Of a stretch of 64,000 nucleotides of DNA, positions 63,435 through 64,000 are shown one piece after another. The notes under the pieces are model-generated. The model saw only the letters and a list, made by a program, of their open reading frames with translations, searched no databases and was not told the DNA's origin. The translations under genes and the position numbers were made by a program. How positions within the stretch are numbered: the stretch's first letter is position 1; each line of letters begins with the position of its first letter. Origin of the DNA: Ampullaceana balthica (lineage: Eukaryota; Mollusca; Gastropoda; Lymnaeidae); assembly GCA_944989445.1 (NCBI GenBank), contig CALYLW010000055.1, forward strand, positions 1,555,001 through 1,619,000. The letters are read 5' to 3'.

Positions 63435-63661
63435 GTATGCACATTGTGCCAGCTGCTAGCTAGGGAAAAGTTTAATTAATGATAGTTCTACTACTAGACA
63501 ATCTAGTAAAAATTAATTAATTGTCTATAGCTTGATAGTTTAGGAAGACTGTTGTTGTGTTTTCATATGAGCTTTAGGGATAGGTTTTTGTTAATGTAAT
63601 TTAGGTTAGTGAAGAAGCCCCATGTCAATAACACATCATTTTCAAACCTGATAACCCTTAA

Positions 63662-63983
63662 CCCCTTTACCAGCTATTAAAATTTTTAAAACTAACCCTT
63701 ATTTGGCGAATAAATCTAAAACAGTATGGTACACCGAAGAAGTCATAGTGTACACAAAAATTTGATTGTTTCTTAACCATCAAAATAAAATATTTAGGTA
63801 TTTTTGAAGCCTATGGCTTCCCATAGTTTTGAGCACTGTAACTACGTCATAGCATTTTGGACGAGAATAATCGGGTCTGCCGCATACTGCAGATCATAAT
63901 ATAATTTGGACGATTATAGTCGGGTCTACCGTGTAAAGGTCAATAGATCAAGACGACTATAGTCAGGACAACCGGTAAAGGGG
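63662..63983. mobile_element. piggyBac-like MITE, 322 bp
   Basis: Flanked by TTAA at 63658-63661 and 63984-63987. Ends CCCCTTTACCAGC and, inverted, CCCCTTTACCGGT. Subterminal repeats TTGGACGAGAATAATCGGGT, TTGGACGATTATAGTCGGGT and GACGACTATAGTCAGGAC occur at the right end. TTAA targeting with such ends is the piggyBac signature. No transposase. Confidence 0.88.
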
Positions 63984-64000
63984 TTAATAAAAAGCATCAA

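Overview
The window is animal genomic DNA. It is AT-rich and intron-rich, with canonical GT-AG introns. It is dominated by the 5' third of one very large plus-strand gene: a nesprin-1 homologue (SYNE1 family; Drosophila Msp300 and nematode ANC-1 are the known invertebrate relatives). I assembled 43 well-supported coding exons between 21391 and 63434, plus two competing candidate first exons at 5847-5916 and 10568-10652. Every junction keeps frame. With the distal start the model has 44 exons, 7,896 coding nt and 2,632 codons, and it runs off the right edge still open. The protein starts with a tandem calponin-homology actin-binding domain (CH1 in exons 2-5, CH2 in exons 7-8). This is followed by roughly 2,370 residues of spectrin-like helical repeats. 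The repeat composition (tRNA-derived SINEs, L2/CR1-like LINEs, hAT, pogo-like and piggyBac MITEs, many minisatellites) suggests a lophotrochozoan, probably a mollusc such as a gastropod. That taxonomic guess is an inference; no species-specific marker is visible.

Layout. 0.1-1.1 kb: 3' half of a LINE on the minus strand. 1.6-21.4 kb: upstream DNA and long first introns, with minisatellites (20, 26, 18, 44, 34, 31, 32 and 24 bp units), several hAT MITEs and a Tc1/mariner-like MITE. 9.7-10.6 kb: a CpG-rich stretch leading into the proximal first-exon candidate. 21.4-22.7 kb: first two CH1 exons. 22.7-33.6 kb: a 10.9 kb intron with a decayed LINE and a hAT relic that still encodes a BED-finger fragment. 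33.6-63.4 kb: compact exon-intron region with introns mostly 0.2-2.4 kb. Those introns carry three copies of a tRNA-derived SINE, two pogo-like MITEs in opposite orientation, hAT MITEs, LINE fragments and tandem arrays next to splice acceptors. 63.7-64.0 kb: a piggyBac-like MITE.

No other host protein gene, rRNA or confident tRNA gene was found. Most other long open frames come from minisatellites whose unit is a multiple of 3 bp, or from exon antisense strands. The best points for a second look are: two alternative first exons that join in the same phase; an exon architecture locked to the spectrin-repeat period; repeated tandem duplication of sequence at splice acceptors; a minisatellite carrying about 30 AATAAA signals in intron 1; and a SINE whose 3' tail matches a LINE relic in the same gene. 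I found no clear sign of a wholly new biological system.
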